DNA of 64,000 nucleotides from Aquiflexum sp041751335 (GTDB taxonomy: Bacteria; Bacteroidota; Bacteroidia; Cytophagales; Cyclobacteriaceae), in the NCBI RefSeq assembly GCF_041751335.1, contig NZ_JBGSXS010000155.1, forward strand, positions 1-64,000, given 5' to 3'. Numbering within the stretch: position 1 is the stretch's first letter; every line of letters begins with the position of its first letter. Under the pieces are notes generated by a model, which saw only the letters and a list, made by a program, of their open reading frames with translations, did not search any database and had not been told where the DNA came from. This document shows positions 52,433 through 60,763 of the stretch, one piece after another. The position numbers and the translations under genes are program-made.

Positions 52433-53869
52433 ATGAAAAAAATCACAGTAGCTAAAGGCGATGGAATTGGACCTGAAATAATGGATGCCACCTTGGACAT
52501 TATCCTGGAAGCAGGTGCCAAAATTGAAATTGAAGAAATCGAAGTAGGGGAGAAAGTTTACCTGTCGGGCAATACCTCGGGAATCGCAAATTCCTCATGG
52601 GATATCATCAGGAGAAACAAGATTTTTTTGAAGGCTCCGATTACCACCCCCCAAGGTGGCGGATACAAAAGTTTGAATGTGACGACCAGAAAATTTTTGG
52701 GACTGTATTCCAATGTAAGACCTTGCAGAAGTTTACATCCTTTTGTGTCGACCAAGCATCCTGTCATGGATGTAGTGATTGTCAGGGAAAATGAAGAAGA
52801 CCTGTATGCTGGCATCGAGCATCAGCAGACAGATGAGGTAATACAGTGCCTCAAACTCATCAGCCGTCCGGGTTGTGAAAAAATTGTCAGGTATGCCTTT
52901 GAATATGCCCGGCAGCAGAACAGAAAAAAAGTAACCTGCTTTACCAAAGACAATATCATGAAGCAAACGGATGGACTTTTTCATAAAGTTTTTGATGAGA
53001 TCGCAAAAGAATATCCTGAAATAGAAAACGAACATTGGATCATAGATATCGGAGCGGCCAAGTTGGCTGATAGTCCGGAAGCTTTTGACGTATTGGTCAT
53101 GCCCAACCTCTATGGAGATGTATTATCTGATGTAGCAGCACAGATTGCAGGATCTGTAGGTCTTGCGGGATCGGCAAATATCGGAGAAGAGTGCGCCATG
53201 TTTGAGGCGATTCATGGTTCGGCACCCCGCAGGGCAGGCCAAAACCTCGCAAATCCTTCAGGACTTCTGCAAGGGGCAATCATGATGCTAAACCACATTG
53301 GGCAGTCAGATGTAGCAGAGAAAGTACAAAACGCTTGGCTCAAAACCATAGAGGATGGAATCCATACCTATGATGTTTTTAAAGAAGGAGTAAGCAAAGA
53401 GAAAGTAGGAACAAAGGAATTTGCTGCGGCAGTGATAGCCAGATTGGGTCAAAAACCACAGGTATTTCCGGCTGTCCACTATGACAAAAACATTCCTATG
53501 GTCTTGCCAAAGTACAAGAAAAAGCAACCTGCCAAAAAGGAACTGGTAGGCGTTGATGTTTTTGTCCATTGGAATGGAACAAGTGCAGAAGAAATTGCAG
53601 AGATTGTCCAGAAAATGAATTTTTCCGACATCAAACTCTCCATGATTACAAACAGGGGGATAAAAGTTTGGCCTGAGGGATTTGAAGAAACATTCTGCAC
53701 AGACCATTGGAGATGTAGATTCAAACCGACTCAAGGAGGGACTATTTCCAAAGCAGATATCATTGAGCTGCTGACAAAGGCTTCCCAACTTGATATTGAT
53801 GTAATCAAAACAGAAAACCTTTATTTCTTTGACGGCGTCCAAGGTTTCTCTTTGGGTCAAGGTCAATAA
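52433..53869 (+). CDS. icd: NADP-dependent isocitrate dehydrogenase (Thermus type)
   Basis: A 478-residue TCA-cycle enzyme that oxidises isocitrate to 2-oxoglutarate. KGDGIGPEIM starts the fold, ITTPQGGGYKSLNVTTRK binds isocitrate phosphate-like groups, VIVRENEEDLYAGIEH follows, VLVMPNLYGDVLSDVAAQIAGSVG carries the metal-binding aspartates and HGSAPRRAGQN the coenzyme loop. A C-terminal domain of about 130 residues (VDVFVHWNGTSAEEIAEI) is specific to the longer Thermus-type enzyme. ATG 52433 is preferred over 52388. A strong terminator follows at 53893. Confidence 0.93.
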   Translation: MKKITVAKGDGIGPEIMDATLDIILEAGAKIEIEEIEVGEKVYLSGNTSGIANSSWDIIRRNKIFLKAPITTPQGGGYKSLNVTTRKFLGLYSNVRPCRSLHPFVSTKHPVMDVVIVRENEEDLYAGIEHQQTDEVIQCLKLISRPGCEKIVRYAFEYARQQNRKKVTCFTKDNIMKQTDGLFHKVFDEIAKEYPEIENEHWIIDIGAAKLADSPEAFDVLVMPNLYGDVLSDVAAQIAGSVGLAGSANIGEECAMFEAIHGSAPRRAGQNLANPSGLLQGAIMMLNHIGQSDVAEKVQNAWLKTIEDGIHTYDVFKEGVSKEKVGTKEFAAAVIARLGQKPQVFPAVHYDKNIPMVLPKYKKKQPAKKELVGVDVFVHWNGTSAEEIAEIVQKMNFSDIKLSMITNRGIKVWPEGFEETFCTDHWRCRFKPTQGGTISKADIIELLTKASQLDIDVIKTENLYFFDGVQGFSLGQGQ

Positions 53870-53892
53870 AGATTCTGAAACCAACAAGTGTT

Positions 53893-53932
53893 AAAAAAAA
53901 GGGTGTGGACAGGAATCTGCACCCTTTTTTTT
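53893..53932 (+). terminator. Bidirectional terminator after icd
   Basis: A8, then GGGTGTGGA (53901-53909), loop, TCTGCACCC (53916-53924) and T8: nine pairs with two G-U. It serves icd and possibly the convergent sulP. Confidence 0.85.
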
Positions 53933-54004
53933 ATTGGACAATTTAAATCATCCCTTTGAAAGGATCTTGTAAATTATGGTTGATTCTTTTTGCCATAAAT
54001 GAGA

Positions 54005-55651
54005 TCAATGAATGACTGCGTCATGTTTTTTCCTTGATTTAAGTTTTCTGCCAGACAGATGGTGGTCTGAATTCTTCTTGAGGTGGTCCATCCCACAGAG
54101 GATAAAATGGCCTCCGTTATGTTCATAGTCATGTTGGTAATGGTTCAGATTTTCCAATACAGTGTGGTCAACCAAATTTGCATTGCTAAAATCAACGCGG
54201 ATGGTTTTTTCTCTTGGGAGTGCATCCAAGGATTTTTTCAGCTTGATATAATTGCTGAATACAGCAGAATGGAATACATCAACAGTATATTCTTCTTCTT
54301 TTTTACTAACTGTAAACAAGGGTTTGAAAATGTATTTAAGCGGAAGTCCATTGACCAGGTGGATGATAAATTTGGTAAGGATACCTACTCCGATACCGAT
54401 CAGAAGATCTGTGGCCAAAGTAAAGATGATGGTAATAAGGAAAATGGCGAGTTGTTCTTTACCGATTTTGTATGTATGGTAGAATGATTGGGGAGAAGCC
54501 AACCTATAACCCGTGAAAACAAGCATAGCAGCCAATGCAGCCAAAGGAATCTGATGGATAAGCATCGGAAAGAAGGCCACGAAGATCAACAGGAACATTC
54601 CATGGAAGAAATTTGACCAGGCTGTTTTGCCTCCATTATTGATATTAGCAGAGCTTCGAACGATTTCTGATATCATTGGTAGACCACCGATAAATCCTGC
54701 CAGGGTATTTCCTATCCCAACTCCCATCAGGTCTTTGTTCATATTGGATTTCCTCTTGAATGGATCTATTCCATCGATGGCTTTGGAACTCAATAAAGAC
54801 TCCAAACTGCCCACCAAGGCAAACATGATGATATATTTGATCGATGTCATTGAAAACACCTGAGAGAAATCAGGGAAGGTGACGGCTGAAAGCAAATTGT
54901 CCGGCAATGTTACCAAAAATTTTGGCCCGATGGTATATTCATGTCCATCCAAAAACAGGTAGCTGTGTTCATGCTCCAAGTCAAAATACCTTCCGATTGG
55001 AATGGCAATCAAGATAACCAGTAGTGGGGCGGGTATCATTCTGATATACTTGTTTTTGAAAAAAGGGAAAAGAAATAAAATCAGCAGACTTATAAATCCG
55101 ATCAAAGCGATTTCAGGATTGAGTTCGCTGAAGGCATGCGGAAGTTCTGCAAATAGCTCTAAAGTTTCACTTGCTTCGGGCCTGACGCCGATCATGGTAA
55201 ATAATTGCTTGGCGATAATGATGATTCCGATCGCAGCCAACATTCCGTGAACTGCTGCAGAAGGGAAAAAATCTGCCAAAACCCCGGATTTGATCCATCC
55301 AAATATGATCTGCAAAATCCCGGCTGCAACTACTACTGCTAGCGTAAGTTTGTATCCCAGCATCGCGTCGCCCTGACCGAGTTCAGTGACAGCACCTATG
55401 GCAATGATGATAAGGCCTGCTGCGGGACCTTTGATCGTCAATTGTGAACCTCCAAGAAAGGTCACAACAAGGCCACCGATGATCGCGGTGAATATACCAG
55501 CCACAGGAGGGAATCCGGAAGCCATGGAGATACCGAGACAAAGTGGCAAAGCAATGAGAAATACTAGAAATCCAGAAGTCAGGTCTGCTCTCCAGTTCTG
55601 TTTGAGACCTGCGATGCCGGTCAGAGGTGTTTGAAATTTATGCGTTTTCAT
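54005..55651 (-). CDS. SulP-family anion transporter, candidate bicarbonate transporter
   Basis: A 548-residue SLC26/SulP protein. About 12-14 transmembrane segments with SGFLVFLIALPLCLGISMASGFPPVAGIFTAI and LTIKGPAAGLIIIA mark the N-terminal core, FIGGLPMISEIVRSSANIN the second half. A C-terminal STAS-like domain covers about 440-530 (IRVDFSNANLVDHTVLENL), ending in a basic tail. It lies 9 nt downstream of dabB in the same operon, which points to bicarbonate as substrate rather than sulfate. This is inference from context; SulP members transport several anions. Confidence 0.85.
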   Translation of the reverse strand: MKTHKFQTPLTGIAGLKQNWRADLTSGFLVFLIALPLCLGISMASGFPPVAGIFTAIIGGLVVTFLGGSQLTIKGPAAGLIIIAIGAVTELGQGDAMLGYKLTLAVVVAAGILQIIFGWIKSGVLADFFPSAAVHGMLAAIGIIIIAKQLFTMIGVRPEASETLELFAELPHAFSELNPEIALIGFISLLILFLFPFFKNKYIRMIPAPLLVILIAIPIGRYFDLEHEHSYLFLDGHEYTIGPKFLVTLPDNLLSAVTFPDFSQVFSMTSIKYIIMFALVGSLESLLSSKAIDGIDPFKRKSNMNKDLMGVGIGNTLAGFIGGLPMISEIVRSSANINNGGKTAWSNFFHGMFLLIFVAFFPMLIHQIPLAALAAMLVFTGYRLASPQSFYHTYKIGKEQLAIFLITIIFTLATDLLIGIGVGILTKFIIHLVNGLPLKYIFKPLFTVSKKEEEYTVDVFHSAVFSNYIKLKKSLDALPREKTIRVDFSNANLVDHTVLENLNHYQHDYEHNGGHFILCGMDHLKKNSDHHLSGRKLKSRKKHDAVIH

Positions 55652-55660
55652 GATAGTGCC

Positions 55661-57541
55661 TTAAGAAGATTTGAGTGCTTTTTCGTGGTAATTTTTTATG
55701 TGTGGGCCTAGGAATAGGCGGGAATAAATCCGGATAAGGGCTATGCCTCCTATAATGAAACTAGCGGAGTCGAAGAAGGCGAGCAGGTATTGGTCTTCAT
55801 GGATATGGCTGAATATCAAATCCACTCCGATGAATGTAGGCGATATCGGGAAAGCCATCAGTCCCAAGGTGGCAATCAGAAATACCAATGCCTGAATCCG
55901 GTATTCATAGACATGACCATAATATTGATTCAAATCAAAATACTCCGGCTCTTTTTTCCTTAAGAATTCCAAGATCACATACCCAAGAATTCCAAAAGCA
56001 GTAACCCCGCTGAGGTAAATCAGTGTCTGATTGTAGTCAAAGGTCTCATTGAAAGATACGGCAAGCGCAATCCAGAAATGGTTGGCCATGACAAGCATCC
56101 ATGCCAGCCTTGGATAGTTTCGCTCCGAAAATGCCTTGAATACCATCATCATCCCGATGAAGGCGAAACTGCCGGGAATGAATTCCTGAATTCCTTTGGG
56201 CAAGTATTCCTGATGGAAATAGAGGTACATTCCCACACCATACATAGGCAGGAAATAAAGCAAGAGATTCTTTGGTGTAAGAAAATCCAGTTTATGACCG
56301 ATTTTTTTGATAGGAGAGAAAACCCATTTGTTCATAAAGGCATCTAGATTCCATTCTTTGAGTGAAAGGATGTATAGGCTGTATTCAAGACGTTTTGGGA
56401 AAGTATCTTCTACAGTGATTTCCTTGGGCTTGAAATGGTAAAACTGATCCCGGATCATATAACTCACTACCGAAGGTGATACCAAAAGCTGATAGGTTCT
56501 TAAGAAGGCATTTCCTGCAAAATGGATCAGGGCTAAGATCTGTAGACCCAAAGCAACCTCGATAAACATGATTCCAATCTGCGCTATGGAAGCATAGGCA
56601 ATCTGAGACTTAATCGAAGACTGGACACGGGCAATGGGATAGGCCACCAAAGTGGTTGCCAAACCGAGCAATCCGATCAATACCCTCGCAGTAATCTGAT
56701 GCTCCCAAAAAGGGAATGTCCTAAGCAATAAGAAGACCCCAAAATGTACAGAAAGCGATCCATAGAAGATCGCACTCGAAGGCGTGGGACCTTCCATGGC
56801 ACGTGGAAGCCAAGAAGAAAATGGCAGCTGGGCGGATTTCGCCGCCGCAGCTACCAAAATACCCAGCGAGATAAATAAGCCGATGCCTCCATGTTGGGAG
56901 AGGTGCTCGATTACAAGTTGTTCATTGTTGAGCTTCAGGAAGGTGATGTTTTCATGCCAAAGGTGGTGGCTTGCCCACATAGCCAGGATAATCCCAATGT
57001 CTCCGATTCTATAGATGGAAAATACTTTCACGGCATTCCTTACCGGCAGGTACCTGTTGCGGTAAAAGGCAATCAACAAGAATGAAGATATTCCCAACAT
57101 CTCCCATCCGATAAATAAAGTCTCGAAATTTCCTGCCAGTACAGTCAGGCTATAAGCGAGATAGAAGAAAAGGATGGAATTGAAGAACCGCTTATAGCCC
57201 TCCTCCAAGTGCAGGTAATACTTGCTGTACTGGGTAATGAGGAAGGTGACAAATACACCTACAAAGAGATATACTGCAGTGACTTTATCAAAATAAAAGT
57301 CAATCAGAAACTCATAATCATGATGCTTGTACAGTATGAATTCTGGGATATTTACCGGTCGGCCATTAAGTATAATCAGCCAATATCCGATATACCCCAC
57401 AGCGGAAGCTAGCTGTAGGCTGATAGTAAAGAATGCCAATCTGGCTAGACCGGCCTCATTTTTTTCAGGTATCAACAAGGATAGTAAGAATCCTATGAAA
57501 GGAATGACCACAAAGCTGCTGATGATGATTTGGTTCTCCAT
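55661..57541 (-). CDS. dabB: DabB-type proton-channel subunit (NuoL/MrpA-like)
   Basis: A 626-residue polytopic membrane protein of the complex I ND5/NuoL family with about 14-16 helices. FVGVFVTFLITQYSKYYLH, FFNSILFFYLAYSLTVLAGNFETLFIGWEMLGISSFLLIAFY and SSWLPRAMEGPTPSSAIFYGSLSVHFGVFLL are the conserved proton-channel segments with the glutamate and lysine relay. Isolated NuoL-like genes directly next to DUF2309 genes are DabB, the cation-driven partner of DabA. It starts 2 nt after the dabA stop. No other nuo or mrp genes are present. Confidence 0.9.
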   Translation of the reverse strand: MENQIIISSFVVIPFIGFLLSLLIPEKNEAGLARLAFFTISLQLASAVGYIGYWLIILNGRPVNIPEFILYKHHDYEFLIDFYFDKVTAVYLFVGVFVTFLITQYSKYYLHLEEGYKRFFNSILFFYLAYSLTVLAGNFETLFIGWEMLGISSFLLIAFYRNRYLPVRNAVKVFSIYRIGDIGIILAMWASHHLWHENITFLKLNNEQLVIEHLSQHGGIGLFISLGILVAAAAKSAQLPFSSWLPRAMEGPTPSSAIFYGSLSVHFGVFLLLRTFPFWEHQITARVLIGLLGLATTLVAYPIARVQSSIKSQIAYASIAQIGIMFIEVALGLQILALIHFAGNAFLRTYQLLVSPSVVSYMIRDQFYHFKPKEITVEDTFPKRLEYSLYILSLKEWNLDAFMNKWVFSPIKKIGHKLDFLTPKNLLLYFLPMYGVGMYLYFHQEYLPKGIQEFIPGSFAFIGMMMVFKAFSERNYPRLAWMLVMANHFWIALAVSFNETFDYNQTLIYLSGVTAFGILGYVILEFLRKKEPEYFDLNQYYGHVYEYRIQALVFLIATLGLMAFPISPTFIGVDLIFSHIHEDQYLLAFFDSASFIIGGIALIRIYSRLFLGPHIKNYHEKALKSS

Positions 57542-57543
57542 GG

Positions 57544-60036
57544 TTAGCTCAACAAATAGACAGGTATATTTTCGGAGGTTGAAACCAACAACTCATCCAG
57601 GTTTTGAATCTTTTCTATCTTCTTTGTCAAAGGCAGGTAAGGGATAAATTCCCTGCCCTTAAACAGGAAGGCCTCCTTGGTTTCAGGATGGATAGCGACC
57701 AATCTCACCCAATCATTGGCAAACCACTCGTAGGTTGCGTCATGAGTTTTGATGGTCTTGAGGACTGTTTCGGGAAAATGCTCCACTGTGATCAGAATCC
57801 GGAGTGGATCATGGATGGTGATCATCTGACTTGGTAATCCGGGTCTCAGGTCACCGTCAATACCGTTTGCAACTCCAATCAAGCCCATGACATTATGGGG
57901 AAGTTTACTTCCTGCCCCAAGCCGTTGATTGTCTACCCTAGAGAAATAATACTCCAAGTTGATGCCACCGCAGACAGGAGCTACTGCTTTGACGATGTTC
58001 AGAAGGTATTTTCCTTCCGGATCGATGCTGTAATCATAGGAATTGAGAAAGGCTCTTTTATCCAAAAACAGGTGCTTGTTGGATTCTCTTTTCCCGATCA
58101 CACAAAGCGCATTGGTCGCATGGTTCCATTCAGGCCTTGGTTCGAAAAGCGACAATGCTCTGAGCTTGACTTTCTCGTGAACTTTGGCGGCTTCCTGTGT
58201 GGAGTCTACGGTATCGAATCTCCTTGACCTTTCTTTGGCGTTGTAATCCAAAGCGATTTCAAAAGTCTGTAGATTACTCTGGTGACGGAGCATGTTCTCT
58301 TTTGTCAAGACATCGAGGTCATAAAACTCCATCTCATCCCTTGTCGTGTCATGCAAGCCTCCCACAAATTGGGTATTGGCAGGGATGACTATCCCCCTTT
58401 CTTCCAACGCCTTTCTGACTTCCGGATGATTTCCAAAATAGGCTCCAACGCGGGCATTGACCGAACCGGATCGTCCGCTACAAGCACCACAGTCATAGCC
58501 TGCATAGTGGGTATTGTTTACCGAGCTGGCTCCGTGTCCAAAAATGTATACCAAAGGAGCAAAGTCCTTGACAAGCCCGATGCCTTTGAGCAATCCTTCC
58601 AGACTATTGGTCATTTCTTCCAGCGTAAAACCCACCTGAAGCCCATGATATTTATGTTCGGGGGTTTTACATTCTATACTCAGTTTCCCCTTTGGATCCA
58701 TATGGCTGAAAGAAGAAACCATAGCAGGTGTAGGGCCGGGATGGAAGATATTTTTGGCCATGTTTACTGCAGACCAAAATCCCATAGTCTGGGAAATCGC
58801 CCATCCTCCAAATATTCCTTTCGAATGTTTGCTGAAATGGGAGTCTTTTTCATGTCTAAGTTTGGCCTCAGATTCCCGGATAACATGTACAGGCGTAACT
58901 GGCGCAGGACATACTTTGGTCATAAACTTGCCATGCTCCGGCTGGAAGAAAAAAGGGATGTTGAAAAATCCCGCCGTGCCGAAGGTCTGGCTATCCGGCG
59001 CAAACCGCTCGATATACCTTCTGACCGAACAGCACCTGTCATCTATACAAAAAAGCGCCTGAAAGGAAGTGGCTTCCTTCTTGAAATCCTCCTCATGGCT
59101 GAGTTGAAGTCCTCTGATGACTTGGTCAAAATAGGTCCATTCGAAAGCTTCCTGCCACATTTTGAGGACTTCGTAGTATTCTTTTCCATCAACTTTAGTC
59201 AAAACAGGTAAGAGGTCTCCTGGCATATGTTTGACTATAGGATCCCATTTAGCCCCCAATCTCTTGTCAAGTGCATCAATCTCCAGCAGGCATTCAACAA
59301 AAATCAAGTCATGGAGGCTGATGGCTTTTTTGTCCAACAAACTCATTGGCTGATGCTCCAACACCGCCACCATACCTGACCATCCTGGATGGGCAAATTG
59401 CTGGTCAAAAAGATATTGCCTGAAATAGCCCTTGCTTCCCACCAAAATTTCAAGAAGGTCTTCCAATTTGGTTTTGGGGTCAAGAAGCAGGTTTTTGGTC
59501 CTTTCAGTTTTGAAGAGATTGGCAAAACTATTGGATTCGAGGTTTCGGATGGCGGCCAGAAAACCCTTGGAAGGTACCGGGAATTTCCAGATGGCAATAC
59601 CCTGGTCAAGATAGCTTCCCAACATCCTGAAAAGAGTGGTATGTGTTTCCTTATCGAGATTGACATGGTGGTGGCTCTTCCATACATTTCTCAACCTGCC
59701 TATAATGGCTTCAGGTTGGTTTTTACAGTTTTTGTGGAGCATGACATCTTTCCATTTTGCCGATTCTTCTTGGCCCTTGTGGGAAAGAATTACACGGTCA
59801 AGGATGTCTTCATTTATTTTGTTCTTGGCATACAAATCCCGAAAGGATTCCACAGAAAGATAAGTCTTGTAGCCAAAGTTTTCTGCTGCGGTCTGTAGCG
59901 CCTCGTGAAATGGAAGATGCTGAAAGGCATGCAGGGTATTGTGATGCACAAAGTCCTTTAAAGGGGCTTGCGCAGGCAAGTAGTGACCCAATTCATGGAT
60001 GACATGATTGAGTTCTTCAGGCAAGGTTGTTGCCAT
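57544..60036 (-). CDS. dabA: DabA, vectorial carbonic anhydrase-like subunit (DUF2309)
   Basis: An 830-residue protein of the UPF0753/DUF2309 family. The zinc site known from Halothiobacillus DabA (Cys, Asp two residues on, then His and a Cys fifteen residues on) is present: Cys330 and Asp332 in LFCIDDRCCSVRR, His501 in YIFGHGASSVNN and Cys516 in YDCGACSGR, with the same spacings. With DabB it hydrates CO2 to bicarbonate unidirectionally, driven by a cation gradient, to accumulate inorganic carbon. No N-terminal signal; it is a peripheral cytoplasmic subunit. First gene of the dabA-dabB-sulP operon. Confidence 0.92.
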   Translation of the reverse strand: MATTLPEELNHVIHELGHYLPAQAPLKDFVHHNTLHAFQHLPFHEALQTAAENFGYKTYLSVESFRDLYAKNKINEDILDRVILSHKGQEESAKWKDVMLHKNCKNQPEAIIGRLRNVWKSHHHVNLDKETHTTLFRMLGSYLDQGIAIWKFPVPSKGFLAAIRNLESNSFANLFKTERTKNLLLDPKTKLEDLLEILVGSKGYFRQYLFDQQFAHPGWSGMVAVLEHQPMSLLDKKAISLHDLIFVECLLEIDALDKRLGAKWDPIVKHMPGDLLPVLTKVDGKEYYEVLKMWQEAFEWTYFDQVIRGLQLSHEEDFKKEATSFQALFCIDDRCCSVRRYIERFAPDSQTFGTAGFFNIPFFFQPEHGKFMTKVCPAPVTPVHVIRESEAKLRHEKDSHFSKHSKGIFGGWAISQTMGFWSAVNMAKNIFHPGPTPAMVSSFSHMDPKGKLSIECKTPEHKYHGLQVGFTLEEMTNSLEGLLKGIGLVKDFAPLVYIFGHGASSVNNTHYAGYDCGACSGRSGSVNARVGAYFGNHPEVRKALEERGIVIPANTQFVGGLHDTTRDEMEFYDLDVLTKENMLRHQSNLQTFEIALDYNAKERSRRFDTVDSTQEAAKVHEKVKLRALSLFEPRPEWNHATNALCVIGKRESNKHLFLDKRAFLNSYDYSIDPEGKYLLNIVKAVAPVCGGINLEYYFSRVDNQRLGAGSKLPHNVMGLIGVANGIDGDLRPGLPSQMITIHDPLRILITVEHFPETVLKTIKTHDATYEWFANDWVRLVAIHPETKEAFLFKGREFIPYLPLTKKIEKIQNLDELLVSTSENIPVYLLS

Positions 60037-60119
60037 AAATAGAACAAATTAGTAGTGTAAAATAGGTGTTTGGAAAATGCAGGGTAATACCCTATGAATC
60101 TTGTACGATTCTAAAAATT

Positions 60120-60527
60120 TTATTTCAAGTGGATTCTAAGGCAATGAAAAAGTATGTAAAGCTCGGAATAATTTGAAAAAACAACTTCATTATTGAAAGA
60201 TGATCCGTCAGCCTGTAATAATAGGTTGAGTGAATAAATGTGTGATCGGAATCCAGATTGATTTAAATCTGAATACTGTTTGATATCTTTTTTTGTATCT
60301 TCTTCATTCTCTTCTATTTCTATAAAAAAAACTTTAGAACTTACGTTATTTTCAAAATCAAAATCAGTTGACGAAATTTCTGATCCTATTAAACCAGAAT
60401 CATAAATTGGCTCAGCACTAATATTTTGGATGGAGAGAAAAGAAAAAAATAAGCATAGCATTAAAGTGGCAGTCGCAAAACTTTTCTTATTGCTAAATTT
60501 TAAACGATTTATGGATTTGATAATCAT
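60120..60527 (-). CDS. Hypothetical secreted small protein
   Basis: A 135-residue protein with a basic N-terminus (IKSINRLKFSNKKSFA) and a hydrophobic signal helix TLMLCLFFSFLSIQNISA, predicted cleavage after SA. The mature part of about 100 residues is acidic in the middle (EIEENEEDTKKD) and unlike any family I know. It precedes dabA on the same strand by 83 nt and might be co-transcribed. AT-rich, and the codon use looks weaker than neighbours. Confidence 0.5.
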   Translation of the reverse strand: MIIKSINRLKFSNKKSFATATLMLCLFFSFLSIQNISAEPIYDSGLIGSEISSTDFDFENNVSSKVFFIEIEENEEDTKKDIKQYSDLNQSGFRSHIYSLNLLLQADGSSFNNEVVFSNYSELYILFHCLRIHLK

Positions 60528-60763
60528 CTAATCAATTTCTAGTCCAAAGCTAGTCATTATATTTAATGAATGGTTTTTAATACTTAAAAATTAAACAACA
60601 ACTCAAAACTACCCTATTGTTTGTTTAAAATAAGTGATAAGAGTCACCTATTAAATATTTCCACTTTCAGAATCAGATTTAATTCCTTAATTTTCGAACT
60701 GTTTTATTTAGCAAAAATGTGTTTGGTTGACGGATTCGCTCCGTTTGGCATCAAATTGTCCGT

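Noticed and set aside
53306..53887. A 193-codon leftward frame opposite icd
   Set aside because: It is antisense to the conserved C-terminal domain of icd, runs into the terminator region and encodes a Phe/Cys-rich sequence of no family.
54005..57541. Sulfate assimilation or complex I locus
   Set aside because: SulP and a NuoL-like protein alone might suggest this, but DabA directly upstream and absence of other nuo or sulfate genes make an inorganic-carbon operon the better reading.
58282..59211. A 309-codon rightward frame opposite dabA
   Set aside because: It lies fully within dabA, whose motifs and zinc site are intact. The antisense product has no recognisable domain and low-complexity basic composition.
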